Positions 34,701-42,664 of a stretch of 64,000 nucleotides of DNA are shown here, piece by piece. A program made the translations under genes and the position numbers. Under the pieces are notes generated by a model. It was given only the letters and a program-made list of their open reading frames with translations, was not told where the DNA came from and searched no databases. This DNA is from an uncultured Oscillibacter sp. GTDB taxonomy: Bacteria; Bacillota; Clostridia; Oscillospirales; Oscillospiraceae. Numbering within the stretch: the first letter of the stretch is position 1; every line of letters starts with the position of its first letter. The stretch lies in contig CAJOHW010000004.1 in assembly GCA_905234565.1 (NCBI GenBank), positions 1 to 64,000 of the forward strand. Direction: 5' to 3'.

Positions 34701-35110
34701 ATTTCCGTCTGCCGGAAAACGCCCAGGCCAGAACCTATCCTATTGCCATCAGCTATAGGCCCCTGGAAATCTACAACAGCCAGCTTCAGCCGGTAGCCTT
34801 TGACATTCCTAACGAGGGAGCCGTGATCCTGGCGGCGGAGGCCGACACGCCTTACGCCATTGGTACCATCTCCAAGGCCGCCGGCGGCGTCCAGGTGTCC
34901 ATCACCGCCCCCAGTGGCAGCGCGTCCGCCTTCTGCGCCGCCTACGACAACAGCCGCCGGATGGTGGCCGTGGCCCCCGCCCGCAGCGTCTCCGGTTCCG
35001 GAACCTATACCTTCTCTCTGGGCGATGCCGCGTATGACACTGTCCGGATCTTCCTGCTGGATTCCAAGGGGAAGCCCCTGTGTTCCGCGGTAGGCGGCGT
35101 CCCATCCTGA
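31790..35110 (+). CDS. Secreted multidomain protein: degenerate LytM, InlB-like repeats, cohesin-dockerin-cohesin
   Basis: About 1106 residues, with positions counted from 31781. A signal peptide (1-27) precedes a LytM/M23-like domain (~30-165) that ends GGQLHFEFFW, where HxH is reduced to QLH, so it is probably inactive. A beta-domain (~195-295) follows, then GBS-Bsp-like modules (~297-392, ~478-572) each followed by an InlB/List-Bact-type repeat (~393-470, ~573-655; both end LYAHW). Then a cohesin-like domain (~664-800), a dockerin with two calcium loops (DVNKDGLVTTMD and DVNADGYVTGMD, ~803-870), a second cohesin-like domain (~886-1015) and a C-terminal domain. TTG at 31790 fits the ribosome site better than ATG at 31781. 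No sorting signal is seen. Confidence 0.85.
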   Translation: MKKRLLTLALILLLLPCGAASASSVNTYNYAWPVDAAWEVDVGYIGLDGSSTGGITFYMAPGQPVFAVRAGTVLESYTVSGGTVLRTAEDTQDAMGNTIVIDHGNGAVTYYCNLRAGFAVKAGDTVVQGQQIALSGNTGSVDTNPQGGQLHFEFFWNTNRQNPEDYLTRANVTPVYHNPFLGFEEAASPAPGQLYVKGWSYDPDNIGATIEISVYAGTASALGTKIATIKAEQSRPDIHAQYQCGSNHGFEGTFTLPKEMEGKQYVIRVVAANVDVGRDTETDTPLAVEIQKDTTPPEFTSVNVTGLSANGYTVRFSVTDDAEVASVQARSWTGTLTGAAAWQNVEQSGGEWTLRVLRSGEKEQWHTELRAYDTAGNQSATIQIYLRYLIATFQPNGGVCSTQSMPVFNVFYLTDYSSQVFLSTYGSLPTATWAGHTFAGWYTRQTGGAQVNPATRVSAESDHTLYAHWIQDDVEAPEVTNVSVTGLSANGYTVAAVITDNVGVTNVTMPSWVGTYTSAVPQTEASQSGDVWSRTVAREGESGIWHTEIHASDAAGNQAPTIGVYLRRLTVSFDAAGGVCPTSKKEVFNVFYLTDYRNQTYISPYGELPTPTRDNFAFVGWYTAASGGERVDSATEVRAVTNHTLYAHWTGTSQPLPTDPDSALIEAGSATGRPGSTVEIPVTVSHNPGVISMLLNLEYDNSVLTLTKVDATRLIGDFQGSQTLTAMPYRLSWADDYATANHTDDGLLVTLTFDISPNAAEGDYPISLSYNNNQQDIYNVDLKTVEFSVTHGSVRVSRALIGDVNKDGLVTTMDRLYIARHVAGWSGYGDTDIDMVAADVNADGYVTGMDRTILTRHLLGWSGYEQLPYTMPAFLASAETAAVPMIHVSSQTVGRGEIAKITLSLEGNPGIIAMNLLVGFDEDLELIQVENAGILEVNTMSPDLGNPYSLTLGNDTATVDSTANGVLATLYFRLPENAQARTYPIAISYRPLEIYNSQLQPVAFDIPNEGAVILAAEADTPYAIGTISKAAGGVQVSITAPSGSASAFCAAYDNSRRMVAVAPARSVSGSGTYTFSLGDAAYDTVRIFLLDSKGKPLCSAVGGVPS

Positions 35111-35122
35111 GAAAACGCGAAA

Positions 35123-35204
35123 ACGGAGCGGGGGAAAGCCCGCTCCGTCTGGGATCGCAACGAAAGCCCCCGCCAAACGTGCTGTTTGGCGGGGGTGCGT
35201 TTTA
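35123..35204 (+). terminator. Tandem terminator hairpins after the cohesin protein gene
   Basis: The first hairpin is ACGGAGCGGG/CCCGCTCCGT (35123-35148). The second is CCCCCGCCAAAC/GTTTGGCGGGGG (35167-35195), followed by TGCGTTTTATTG. The second has terminator character. Confidence 0.8.
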
Positions 35205-35220
35205 TTGTACAATATTGGGC

Positions 35221-36918
35221 TTACCTTCTCAGCCGCTGGGGCTTGTGGACCAAAGTCTGGACGCCCTCCCGGGCCAAAATCAGGGCCAGCACCACCATGG
35301 CGGCGGCAAAGCACAGCTGGAACCAGTCCCCCCACTGGGCCGCACCGCCGGAGACGGTGCCGATCTTGGCCCATACCGTCAGGCACAGGCTGCAAAGCGT
35401 CGCCACCAGCATGAAGGCCATGGGGAACAGGAACATCTTGTTGTTCTTGCCCACGTGAGCAAGCCAAGAGGCCACCGCCAGCAGGGCAAGGCCCGCCAAA
35501 AGCTGGTTGGCCGCGCCGAACAGTCCCCAGATCTGGCTCAGCTGCAATGCTCCCAGGGTGCCGCCGATGACTACCATAATGAGGGTGCCCACCAGGGGAT
35601 GGGTCAGAATCTTCCGGACCCCGCTGGCATCCCGCCAGGTGGCCTCTCCGTCCGCCAGGAACAGTTCCCCGAACATGAACCGGCTCAGACGGGTGGCGGT
35701 ATCCAAACTCGTCAGGGCGAACACGGAAACCGCTAAGGTCAGCAGAGCGGAAACCGTGCCGTAAACGGAGGAGCCCTCCGCGCCGAACATGGAGGCAATG
35801 CCCGCGGCAAAGGCCACGGAGGGAGAGCCAAACTCCCCGGCGGTGTACTTGGTGAACACCATGCCCACGGCAATCAGGGAGATGACGCCCAGGGCGGATT
35901 CAATGAGCATAGCGCCGTAGCCGATGGGTTTCGCGTCCGTCTCCCGGGAGATCTGCTTGGAGGAAGTGCCCGTAGCCACCAGGGAGTGGAAGCCGGAGCA
36001 GGCCCCGCAGGCCACGGTGATGAACAGGGTGGGGAACAGGAAGCCCAGTTTCGTCTGGAAGCCCGTGAAGGCGGGGATCTCAAAGGTGGCGGTCCCCGTA
36101 AAGCCGCAGATGGCAATGCCGATGAGGGCCAGGACCATCATGCCGTAGAGCAGGTAACTGGACAGATAATCCCGGGGCTGGAGCAGAATCCAAACCGGGG
36201 CCAGAGACGCCACAGTGATGTACGCGCAGATCAAGATGATCCAGGGGATCCGGGGCATGGCCAGCCCTACGTTCAATCCAAAGGCCACCATGAGGCAGAC
36301 GCACAGGACCCCGGCGATGGTGGCGGGAACCACCTGGACGCCAAAGCGGTTGGTGGCGATGCCGTAGAGAATCGCCAGGACGATGAAGAGCACGGAGATC
36401 ATGGCGGTGGTCTCGTTGCCGGTGGGGTTGGCGGTGATGCCGAAGTGGTCGCTGGCAAAGGTGCCCGCCACCACGTTGACGAAAGAGGCGATGACCAGAA
36501 TCAGCACCAGCAGGGAGAACACGGTGAACAGCCTCCCGGCCCGCTTGCCCATGGTGGTCTTGATGATGTCGCCAATGCCCTTGCCCTCGTTGCGGATAGA
36601 GGCAAAGAGGGAGCCAAAGTCATGGAGCCCGCCGAAAAAGATGCCTCCGAACACGCACCACAAAAAGACCGGCACCCAGCCAAAGACCGAGGCCTGAATG
36701 GGCCCGTTGATGGGACCCGCGCCGGCGATGGAGGAGAAGTGGTGGCCCATGAGCACCGCCGGTTTCGCCGGTACATAGTCCACGCCGTCCCCCATGGTGA
36801 CGGCCGGGGTCTTCCGCCGGGGGTCCACCCCCCACTGGTCCACCAGATAGCTGCCATAGGTGACATAGCCGATGGCTAAGAGCACAATGGCCGCCAGGAT
36901 GATGAGAATCGCTGTCAT
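35221..36918 (-). CDS. cstA: Carbon starvation protein CstA family transporter
   Basis: A 565-residue membrane protein with many hydrophobic helices. Family motifs: YVPAKPAVLMGHHFSSIAGAGPINGPI near residue 50, FGGIFFGGLHDFGSLFASIRN, and the CGACSGFHSLVATGTSSKQI loop. CstA proteins import pyruvate or peptides in carbon-limited cells. The length is that of the shorter clostridial type, not the ~700 of E. coli CstA. It converges on the cohesin gene. No two-component partner (BtsSR-like) is adjacent. Confidence 0.94.
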   Translation of the reverse strand: MTAILIILAAIVLLAIGYVTYGSYLVDQWGVDPRRKTPAVTMGDGVDYVPAKPAVLMGHHFSSIAGAGPINGPIQASVFGWVPVFLWCVFGGIFFGGLHDFGSLFASIRNEGKGIGDIIKTTMGKRAGRLFTVFSLLVLILVIASFVNVVAGTFASDHFGITANPTGNETTAMISVLFIVLAILYGIATNRFGVQVVPATIAGVLCVCLMVAFGLNVGLAMPRIPWIILICAYITVASLAPVWILLQPRDYLSSYLLYGMMVLALIGIAICGFTGTATFEIPAFTGFQTKLGFLFPTLFITVACGACSGFHSLVATGTSSKQISRETDAKPIGYGAMLIESALGVISLIAVGMVFTKYTAGEFGSPSVAFAAGIASMFGAEGSSVYGTVSALLTLAVSVFALTSLDTATRLSRFMFGELFLADGEATWRDASGVRKILTHPLVGTLIMVVIGGTLGALQLSQIWGLFGAANQLLAGLALLAVASWLAHVGKNNKMFLFPMAFMLVATLCSLCLTVWAKIGTVSGGAAQWGDWFQLCFAAAMVVLALILAREGVQTLVHKPQRLRR

Positions 36919-36985
36919 GTTTCCGCTTCCTTTCTTTCAGTGAGCTTTTGCTTTGTTCGCTTACGGCTGATTACGGCTGAGAGTT

Positions 36986-37486
36986 TCAGTCGGAGCGTTT
37001 GGCCAGATTGTCCCGGACCAGATCCCGGATCCGCCGCCCCTGCCGGTTGGCAAGGCACCGTCCGGTGGAGACCTCCGCCGCGCACAGACGGAAGTGGCTC
37101 CACCCTTGAAATCCCCAGCGGTAGCTCTGATAGCGGCGCAGTTTCGGCACCAGCGCCGCCGCCTCCGGGGCAATCCGGTCCGCCAGGACAATGAGAGCCA
37201 CGTCGCTGCTGCGGTGGTCCCGGTGGGGCCGCACCCGGGACAGCCCCCCCTCCCAGGCGGCCTCCGCCAGGGCGTTCAGGCGGTCCGCCTCTAAGAGGGA
37301 TTCCAGGGCGAAGAACACGTACTCATGGGACTCCGCCTCGGCGATGCGGGCGGCGCGGACCAGGAAGTACTGGGCCTCGTGGGAGTGGAACACGGCCTCC
37401 GCCGCAAAGGGCGCCGCCTCCCGGGATACGTCATAGTAGTCCCCGTAGGATCGCAGCAGCTGTTCCAGGGCCTCCGCCGCCGTCAC
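36986..37486 (-). CDS. Hypothetical helical protein
   Basis: I do not recognise this 166-residue protein. It is mostly helical and acidic at the N-terminus (AAEALEQLLRSYGDYYDV, FALESLLEADRLNALAEAAW), then turns basic (PKLRRYQSYRWGFQGWSHF and RQGRRIRDLVRDNLAKRSD). The GTG start at 37486 overlaps the stop of the upstream gene (GTGA). The very long open frame extending to 38488 crosses gene-free DNA and is not taken as coding. A paired unit with the 117-residue gene is likely. Confidence 0.7.
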   Translation of the reverse strand: MTAAEALEQLLRSYGDYYDVSREAAPFAAEAVFHSHEAQYFLVRAARIAEAESHEYVFFALESLLEADRLNALAEAAWEGGLSRVRPHRDHRSSDVALIVLADRIAPEAAALVPKLRRYQSYRWGFQGWSHFRLCAAEVSTGRCLANRQGRRIRDLVRDNLAKRSD

Positions 37487-37836
37487 GACTGAACCCCCTG
37501 GGCGGCCTTTGGGGCCCGGCGGGACAGCTCGTCCAAGACCGCCAGGGCCGCCCGCTCTCCGGGCAGCTGGATCTGGGCCAGCTCCCGGTCCTGGCCGCAC
37601 AGCACCAGGTTTTCCAGCCGCAGTTCCCCGTCCCCGCAGCAGCCCATGCGTACGGGCACCGCCTCCACCCGGCGGAAGTACCGCTGGATGGACCCGTAGG
37701 GAAGATAGTAAGCCGTCAGGCGCTTGCGGAAGAACAGATGCCGCCGTCCCAAGGACAGCACGCCGATTCGCCGTCCCGCCCGGTACTCCGCCGACAGGTT
37801 CCCGCCGGATTGTTCCAGCAGGGGCACGAATTTCAT
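37483..37836 (-). CDS. Hypothetical small basic protein
   Basis: A 117-residue protein of unknown family: a beta-rich start (SAEYRAGRRIGVLSLGRRHLFFRKR), then YLPYGSIQRYFRRVEAV, and a C-terminal helix (GERAALAVLDELSRRAP). The pattern of short strands and a final helix resembles a PH-like domain, but this is a guess. The ATG at 37836 has AGGGAGGGATGG upstream. It is translationally coupled to the 166-residue gene. Confidence 0.7.
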   Translation of the reverse strand: MKFVPLLEQSGGNLSAEYRAGRRIGVLSLGRRHLFFRKRLTAYYLPYGSIQRYFRRVEAVPVRMGCCGDGELRLENLVLCGQDRELAQIQLPGERAALAVLDELSRRAPKAAQGVQS

Positions 37837-38163
37837 CCGCCATCCCTCCCTTATCCCCGCATTTTTTGAGCCACGCCATTATACACCTGCAAAAGACGTT
37901 TGTTAAGAGGCAATTTGGGATTTGTGAAAATTTCATGAACAAATCCGGATTTTTTATGGATTTTACCGAAACCCGCCTCCGGCAGAGGACCCGGTCGGAA
38001 ACCCGTCTCTCCCGTCCCATTTCCCGCCATTTCCCCGGCGGGTTCTCCCGCCGCAGCCCATGGAAGAAATCCCCAAACCGAGCAAAAAGTGACGGAAACC
38101 TCTCTGCCGCCGAAGGCCCTCCTAACAAGGGTTTCCCCTTGACGAGCCGTCCCGATCCCGAAG

Positions 38164-38438
38164 TTTTCCACGTTTTCCACAGAGTTTTCCACATTCTCCA
38201 CAGCCCTGTGGAAAACTGGATTTGTGCCGAAAATCCCAACCCGCCGTTTTTCGCCCCGTAAAACGCCTTTTCGGGCGGTTTCGACGGAAAAAGCGGTAAA
38301 GATCGCCGGAAATTCCCCGTAGGAAAGGGAAATCCCCTTACAAAACCGCCAAAATCCGACCCCTCCGGCACCCTTCCGCCAAATACGGCAGGAACGGGGC
38401 CGGAAGGGGTTTTCCACATTCCAGAGGGGTTTTCCACG
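38164..38438. repeat. Cluster of DnaA-box-like 9-mers in gene-free DNA
   Basis: The 653-bp stretch 37837-38489 holds no gene I can support. It contains seven TTTTCCAC(A/G)-type 9-mers: at 38164, 38173, 38185 and 38194 (this one TTCTCCACA), the inverse at 38207-38215, and 38410 and 38430. The DnaA-box consensus is TTATCCACA, so each differs at one or two bases. The first four are 9-12 bp apart in the same direction. It may bind DnaA, or be a chance amplified motif. Confidence 0.5.
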
Positions 38439-38489
38439 CAAGGGAAAAGCCTTTCAGATCCAGGGATTCCGGGAATTTTCGTTAGCACC

Positions 38490-39434
38490 TCACAGCGGCG
38501 TCTCCGCCTCCGGGGGTTCCTCCGGACTGCCCTCCGGGTTTTCCAAAGGCGGCTCCTGGGCGGGAGGGTCCTGGACGGCGGCGGGCTGGGGCAGAAAGCC
38601 CCGGCGCTGAAAGACGGCGGCGGCCTCCGGGCCGGACAGGAAGTCCAAAAACCCCTGGGCCTGGACGGGATGTTTGCTCCTGGAGAGCGCGGCGGCGGTG
38701 GACAGAATCCGCCCGCTCATGCCCGGGGAGGCGGTGTCCACGGTCAGAAGTCCCCCGGCGTCGGTGGCAAAGAGGACGGCGCAGTCCGCCATGCCCTCTT
38801 CCAGCCGTACCGCCGCCTCCGTCCCCTTGGAACAGCGGATCAAGGCCCGGTCACAGTCGCTGGCACCGTAATAGGCCAGAATTTTCCGGGCACACGCCTC
38901 CTCCGTCCCCTGCCCCACAGCCACCCGGACCCGGCCCTGCCGGACCCAGTCCGCCAACAGAGAAAAGCTGTGCAGGTCCCGGGGATTCCCCTCGGGCACC
39001 GCCAGCACCATGCGGTTCTCCCCCAGCACGATCCGATCCGTAATCTGGTCCCGGGCCTCCAGATCGTCCAGCAGTTCGGGCGCAGCGCACAGGAACAGAT
39101 CACACGCCGCCCCCTGGTCCAGTGCCGCCAGAAGGGTTTGGGCTGAGGCGAAGCGGCAGCGCACCGTCCCGGCGTACAGGCCGGACAGCTCCTCTATGGG
39201 CTTTCGCAGGGACGCATCCGCGTAGACGATCAGTTCTCCCTCCGCTCCATAAGAGGGTGCCCCATAAGCGGGTGCCGGAGTGTCAAACTGCTCCGCGTAG
39301 GGTTCCAGCCGGGGGGCGATGGCATCATTGTCCCCGGGGTCTAAGGCGGAGGACAGCGCCAGGAGAATCACCGCCAGAGAGGCCAGTCCCGCCAAAGCTC
39401 CCAGGGCGGAGGGGGGCTTGCCGGGGACCTTCAC
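38490..39434 (-). CDS. ModA-like substrate-binding protein, membrane-anchored
   Basis: A 314-residue protein with an uncleaved-looking N-terminal helix (ALGALAGLASLAVILLALSSAL) and no lipobox. The body matches the molybdate-binding fold: ELIVYADASLRKPIEELSGLY, CDLFLCAAPELLDDLEARDQI, LGENRMVLAVPEGNP, and the RVAVGQGTEEACARKILAYYG hinge. The C-terminus is a Pro/Glu-rich tail. No ModB/ModC genes are adjacent, so the substrate is unproved. It overlaps thiN by four bases at its start. Confidence 0.78.
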   Translation of the reverse strand: MKVPGKPPSALGALAGLASLAVILLALSSALDPGDNDAIAPRLEPYAEQFDTPAPAYGAPSYGAEGELIVYADASLRKPIEELSGLYAGTVRCRFASAQTLLAALDQGAACDLFLCAAPELLDDLEARDQITDRIVLGENRMVLAVPEGNPRDLHSFSLLADWVRQGRVRVAVGQGTEEACARKILAYYGASDCDRALIRCSKGTEAAVRLEEGMADCAVLFATDAGGLLTVDTASPGMSGRILSTAAALSRSKHPVQAQGFLDFLSGPEAAAVFQRRGFLPQPAAVQDPPAQEPPLENPEGSPEEPPEAETPL

Positions 39435-40063
39435 GGTGCCGCGGGCAGCTGCCAGCCCACCAGCAGCGCCCCCGCCTCCACCTGAATCTCCGCCTGTTCC
39501 CCTGTGATGTGGTTGCTGACCCCCAGGGGAAACTCCGCCGTCAGAACTGCCCCGTCTAAGGGGTACTGGACCCCGGTCAGCGTGACGCCCCGGGACTGCT
39601 CCGTCAGGGAGAACACGGACAACAGCCCATTCTCTACCTCCCGGGGCAGGGTGAGGGTTTCATTTTCCATGACGGTCCACACAAAGTCCCGGCCGTACAG
39701 AAACCCTTTCGCCCCCCGGCGGCGGAGGTACAGCAGGCTTTGGAGGTTGGCGAAGGTGTGGTCCAGACGGTCTCCGCCGGTGCCGCCGTAGAGGTGGAAC
39801 TCCCGGAACCCCCGGGACAGGCCCACTTTCAGGGCCAGCATGGTGTCCGTGTCGTCCTTCTCCACGGGGAAGCGCTCCATATGGGGGAAGTTCTCCGGCG
39901 GCGGCATGGAGTCAAAGTCCCCCAGCAGCAGATCCGGCGTGACCCCAGCCTCTATACAGCGCCGCCACCCGGCATCGGCGGCGATGACCAGATCCCCCGG
40001 CTCCCGGGGATACAGCCGGGGGAGAGACAGTTCCCCGGCGGCAAAGACAAAACAGCGGCCCAT
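39431..40063 (-). CDS. thiN: Thiamine pyrophosphokinase
   Basis: A 210-residue enzyme making thiamine diphosphate from thiamine and ATP. Motifs: VIAADAGWRRCIEAGVTPDLLLGDFDSM (the catalytic DFDS), EKDDTDTMLAL, YGGTGGDRLDHTFANLQ and the C-terminal beta-sandwich with LTAEFPLGVSNHI. Full length. Its product is the cofactor of Dxs and IlvB elsewhere in the window. No TPP riboswitch is visible in the short upstream gap. Confidence 0.94.
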   Translation of the reverse strand: MGRCFVFAAGELSLPRLYPREPGDLVIAADAGWRRCIEAGVTPDLLLGDFDSMPPPENFPHMERFPVEKDDTDTMLALKVGLSRGFREFHLYGGTGGDRLDHTFANLQSLLYLRRRGAKGFLYGRDFVWTVMENETLTLPREVENGLLSVFSLTEQSRGVTLTGVQYPLDGAVLTAEFPLGVSNHITGEQAEIQVEAGALLVGWQLPAAP

Positions 40064-40113
40064 GTCCTACTCTTCCTTTCTATGTCGGTTTTCCATCGTT
40101 TTTTCGGTTTCGT

Positions 40114-41517
40114 TTACGACAGCTTTTCAAAATAATAGAACGTGTCGTCCTCCCCGATCCGGCGCATACAGGAGGACAGCATCCGGTAGGAGGCGGCGTT
40201 TTCCTTGTAGCACTTGGCCAGCACCCGGTCCAAATGCACCTTGTACAGCCCCCACTCGGCTACGGCGGCAAAGGCCTCCGTGCCGTAGCCGTTCCCGGCA
40301 TAGGCCCGGTCAATCCGGCAGCCCAGTTCCGCGCTGCCCCGGTAGTCAAAGTTGTACAGCACCGCCTCGCCGATGAGCTTTCCGTCCAGGCGCACGGCGA
40401 AGTTGGCCGCTAAACGGTTTTCAAAATCCCGCCGGGCCACGTCATAGAAACTCCGCTCCTCCACAGGCCCCTTTAAGCCCAAAATGTCGTCATAGCCCCA
40501 CCACTTGTTCCGGTCCTCGTCCAGGACCAGGGCGTTGTAGGCGGGGATGTCCGCCTCCGTGAGCGCGGACAGGGTCAATCGGGGAGTTTCCAAGGCGGGA
40601 ATGGCGTCCACATGGCGAAGCAATTCATTTTGGGGGGCAAAGCTGTATTTCACCCCCAGCCGTGCGGGGCCGTATTGGAGCTTGGAAGTCCGCAGGCCCT
40701 TGTCGGCGGCGTCGTCCTCCCGGTTGATGAGGCGGCAGCAGCCCCCGAAGGCGGAGGCGAACTCCTGCACCACCGTGGGATAGGCCCCGGGACAGGAGTA
40801 CAGGGCCTTTTCAATGTGGATGATCAAAGTCTCGCCGCACTGTTCTCCCATAGACAGGGCCAGAATCCGGTCCCCGTCAAAGAGGCCGCCGGTGTGGAAC
40901 CAGGGACGGCCCGCCAGTTTCAGCATCTGCCGGGCGTAGTCCAACTCCCGCAGGGCCTTTTCGTTGGAGGACTTGGGAAACTCCGCCTCATACTCCGTCC
41001 AGAACCGCTCCACGGCGGGAAGTTCCGCTTTGCCGATGGGCCGGAACTCTGCGTTGGGGAAGGCCTTGCGGAACTTCCGGATGTGGTTGCGCTGTCCGGA
41101 GTACCGCCGTCCGGCAAAGAGCTGCAAATCCTCCGCATAGTAAAGATAGTCCTTCCAGGTCCGGATGGCGCTGACGTGGACATAGGGGTAGCGTTCCAGC
41201 AGACGGGGAGCCTTAGACTCCGGCACCACGGTGATCCGGGGCGGAACCCCCTGGTCCAGACAGTCCCGCTCAATGGCGCACAGGGCGGCGTCCTCGTCCC
41301 CCTCGGGGCCGGGGATGGGATAGTCGAACACCCAGTCCTTGTCCCGGCCGTTGCGCACCACCAGGCACCCGGCCACCTCCGCCCAGGCGGGCCGCAGGGG
41401 CTTGCGCCACATGAGCTTGGTGCCCAGGGAGTATTCGCACAGTTCATACCGGCAGTCCTGATAATACCGCCGCAGTTTTCCGGCGTCCCGGAGGGTCACA
41501 GGTCGAAATGGGATCAT
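40114..41517 (-). CDS. DUF2156 (LPG-synthase-like) and GNAT fusion protein
   Basis: About 467 residues. The N-terminal ~295 residues match the DUF2156 aminoacyl-transfer domain of phosphatidylglycerol lysyltransferases (DYLYYAEDLQLFAGRRYSGQRNHIRKFRKAFP; LINREDDAADKGLRTSKLQYGPARLGVKYSF). There is no membrane part. The C-terminal ~165 residues are a GNAT acetyltransferase (PRLTLSALTEADIPAYNALV; GCRIDRAYAGNGYGTEAFAAV). Both domains share the acyltransferase fold. The start at 41517 has AAGGAGG; the frame extends 15 codons further. The acceptor substrates are unknown. Confidence 0.85.
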   Translation of the reverse strand: MIPFRPVTLRDAGKLRRYYQDCRYELCEYSLGTKLMWRKPLRPAWAEVAGCLVVRNGRDKDWVFDYPIPGPEGDEDAALCAIERDCLDQGVPPRITVVPESKAPRLLERYPYVHVSAIRTWKDYLYYAEDLQLFAGRRYSGQRNHIRKFRKAFPNAEFRPIGKAELPAVERFWTEYEAEFPKSSNEKALRELDYARQMLKLAGRPWFHTGGLFDGDRILALSMGEQCGETLIIHIEKALYSCPGAYPTVVQEFASAFGGCCRLINREDDAADKGLRTSKLQYGPARLGVKYSFAPQNELLRHVDAIPALETPRLTLSALTEADIPAYNALVLDEDRNKWWGYDDILGLKGPVEERSFYDVARRDFENRLAANFAVRLDGKLIGEAVLYNFDYRGSAELGCRIDRAYAGNGYGTEAFAAVAEWGLYKVHLDRVLAKCYKENAASYRMLSSCMRRIGEDDTFYYFEKLS

Positions 41518-41580
41518 GGCGGGGTCCTCCTTGGTGTCCATTGGGGTTTCAAAATAGAGCATATAGCAGGGTCTTGTGTA

Positions 41581-42648
41581 TCAGTTCCGCTGTACATGGG
41601 TCACACGGTCAAAGGCATCAGGGGAAACTTCTGTCTTTGCGGAAACCGACGCGGAGCGCAGACTGACGCAGTTGCGAAAGGCCAGTTCGCCAATACTGCC
41701 TACACTTTCGCACAGGTGGACAGCTGTCAGGCTGGTGCAGTTTGCAAAGGCGCTTCTTCCAATGCTGGCGCGCTGGGGGATTGTGACACTGGTCAGGCTG
41801 GTACAGCCCATAAACGCGCTGTCCTGAATGCGGGTGCCCTCTCCGGGAACCATGGCCGCACAGGTCAGTTTTGGACAGGCGAAAAACGCCTCCCTGCCGA
41901 TTTCCCGTACGCTGCCGGAGATCAGCGCCATATGCACTCCCCCGCACCCCGCAAACGCCCCGGGGCTGACACTGGTGATTCCCTCCTCCACTACAACGGC
42001 GGTGATCCGGTCCGGGTCCTTCATCCAGGGCGCGGAGTTGACAATGTTGACATAATCCCACTGGTGGGCAGGCATCTCTCCGCTGTCGGCCTCCCCGCGC
42101 CGGATGGTCAGCACACCATACTCATTGAGACGCCACATCACAGGCCCGTCCCGGTTCCAGAGGGAGACGGGAGAACTGTCCCCCTCCGCCGTATTCTCCC
42201 GGCAGGGCGCAAAATACTTGAGATCCTTTAGTCTCTCCTCTACAAACTGCCGCGCCGTTTGATATTCGTAACAATTTTCGTGCTGGTAGAGATCCAGATA
42301 GTTTTGAATGCCCCGCCTCAGGGGAGGATCCCTTTCCAGATAGATCGAGACAATCGGAATATTACGGGGATTTCGATCCGACAGCGCCCCAGAAATTTCT
42401 GCGAGACAGTGCCGGGAAACCGCCGATGCAGAGGAGTGAAACGCCACAAAAACCCCACACCGGAGAATATGCTCGGCGATTTCCTCTCTCCACTCATCCC
42501 CGCCCTCCATGGCGTCATCATACCAGATCCGCACGCCCAGACGGTGGAGTTCCTCTAAAACCGGGGCGACTTTTCCGTTGTCCTTCCGGCTGTAACTGAC
42601 AAAAAGGTAGGGTTCTTTTCCCTCATAAGGCTGAAATCCGCATTTCAT
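41581..42648 (-). CDS. TIR-domain protein with BspA-type leucine-rich repeats (1)
   Basis: About 355 residues. An N-terminal TIR domain (FVSYSRKD near residue 16, WYDDAMEGGDEWREEIAEHIL, SRHCLAEISGAL; the Glu in CLAEI aligns with the catalytic NADase Glu of TIR enzymes) is followed by a linker. Five LRR_5-type repeats end the protein, each with an AF-type turn such as GAFAGCGGV, EAFFACPKL, SAFMGCTSL, SAFANCTSL and LAFRNCVSL. Its twin lies 16 bp upstream. Whether it is a defence NADase or a signalling adaptor cannot be read from sequence. The start at 42648 is the family N-terminus. Confidence 0.87.
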   Translation of the reverse strand: MKCGFQPYEGKEPYLFVSYSRKDNGKVAPVLEELHRLGVRIWYDDAMEGGDEWREEIAEHILRCGVFVAFHSSASAVSRHCLAEISGALSDRNPRNIPIVSIYLERDPPLRRGIQNYLDLYQHENCYEYQTARQFVEERLKDLKYFAPCRENTAEGDSSPVSLWNRDGPVMWRLNEYGVLTIRRGEADSGEMPAHQWDYVNIVNSAPWMKDPDRITAVVVEEGITSVSPGAFAGCGGVHMALISGSVREIGREAFFACPKLTCAAMVPGEGTRIQDSAFMGCTSLTSVTIPQRASIGRSAFANCTSLTAVHLCESVGSIGELAFRNCVSLRSASVSAKTEVSPDAFDRVTHVQRN

Positions 42649-42664
42649 ACGTATTCTCACCGCC

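Noticed and set aside
37851..38441. A 196-codon minus-strand ORF in the DnaA-box-like stretch.
   Set aside because: The Val-Glu-Asn repeats in it come from the repeated TTTTCCAC motif. It has no ribosome site or family match.
36986..38488. A 500-codon minus-strand frame spanning the hypothetical 166-residue gene and gene-free DNA.
   Set aside because: Its upstream two-thirds overlaps the 117-residue gene in another frame and has no coding signal. Only the part from the GTG at 37486 is kept.
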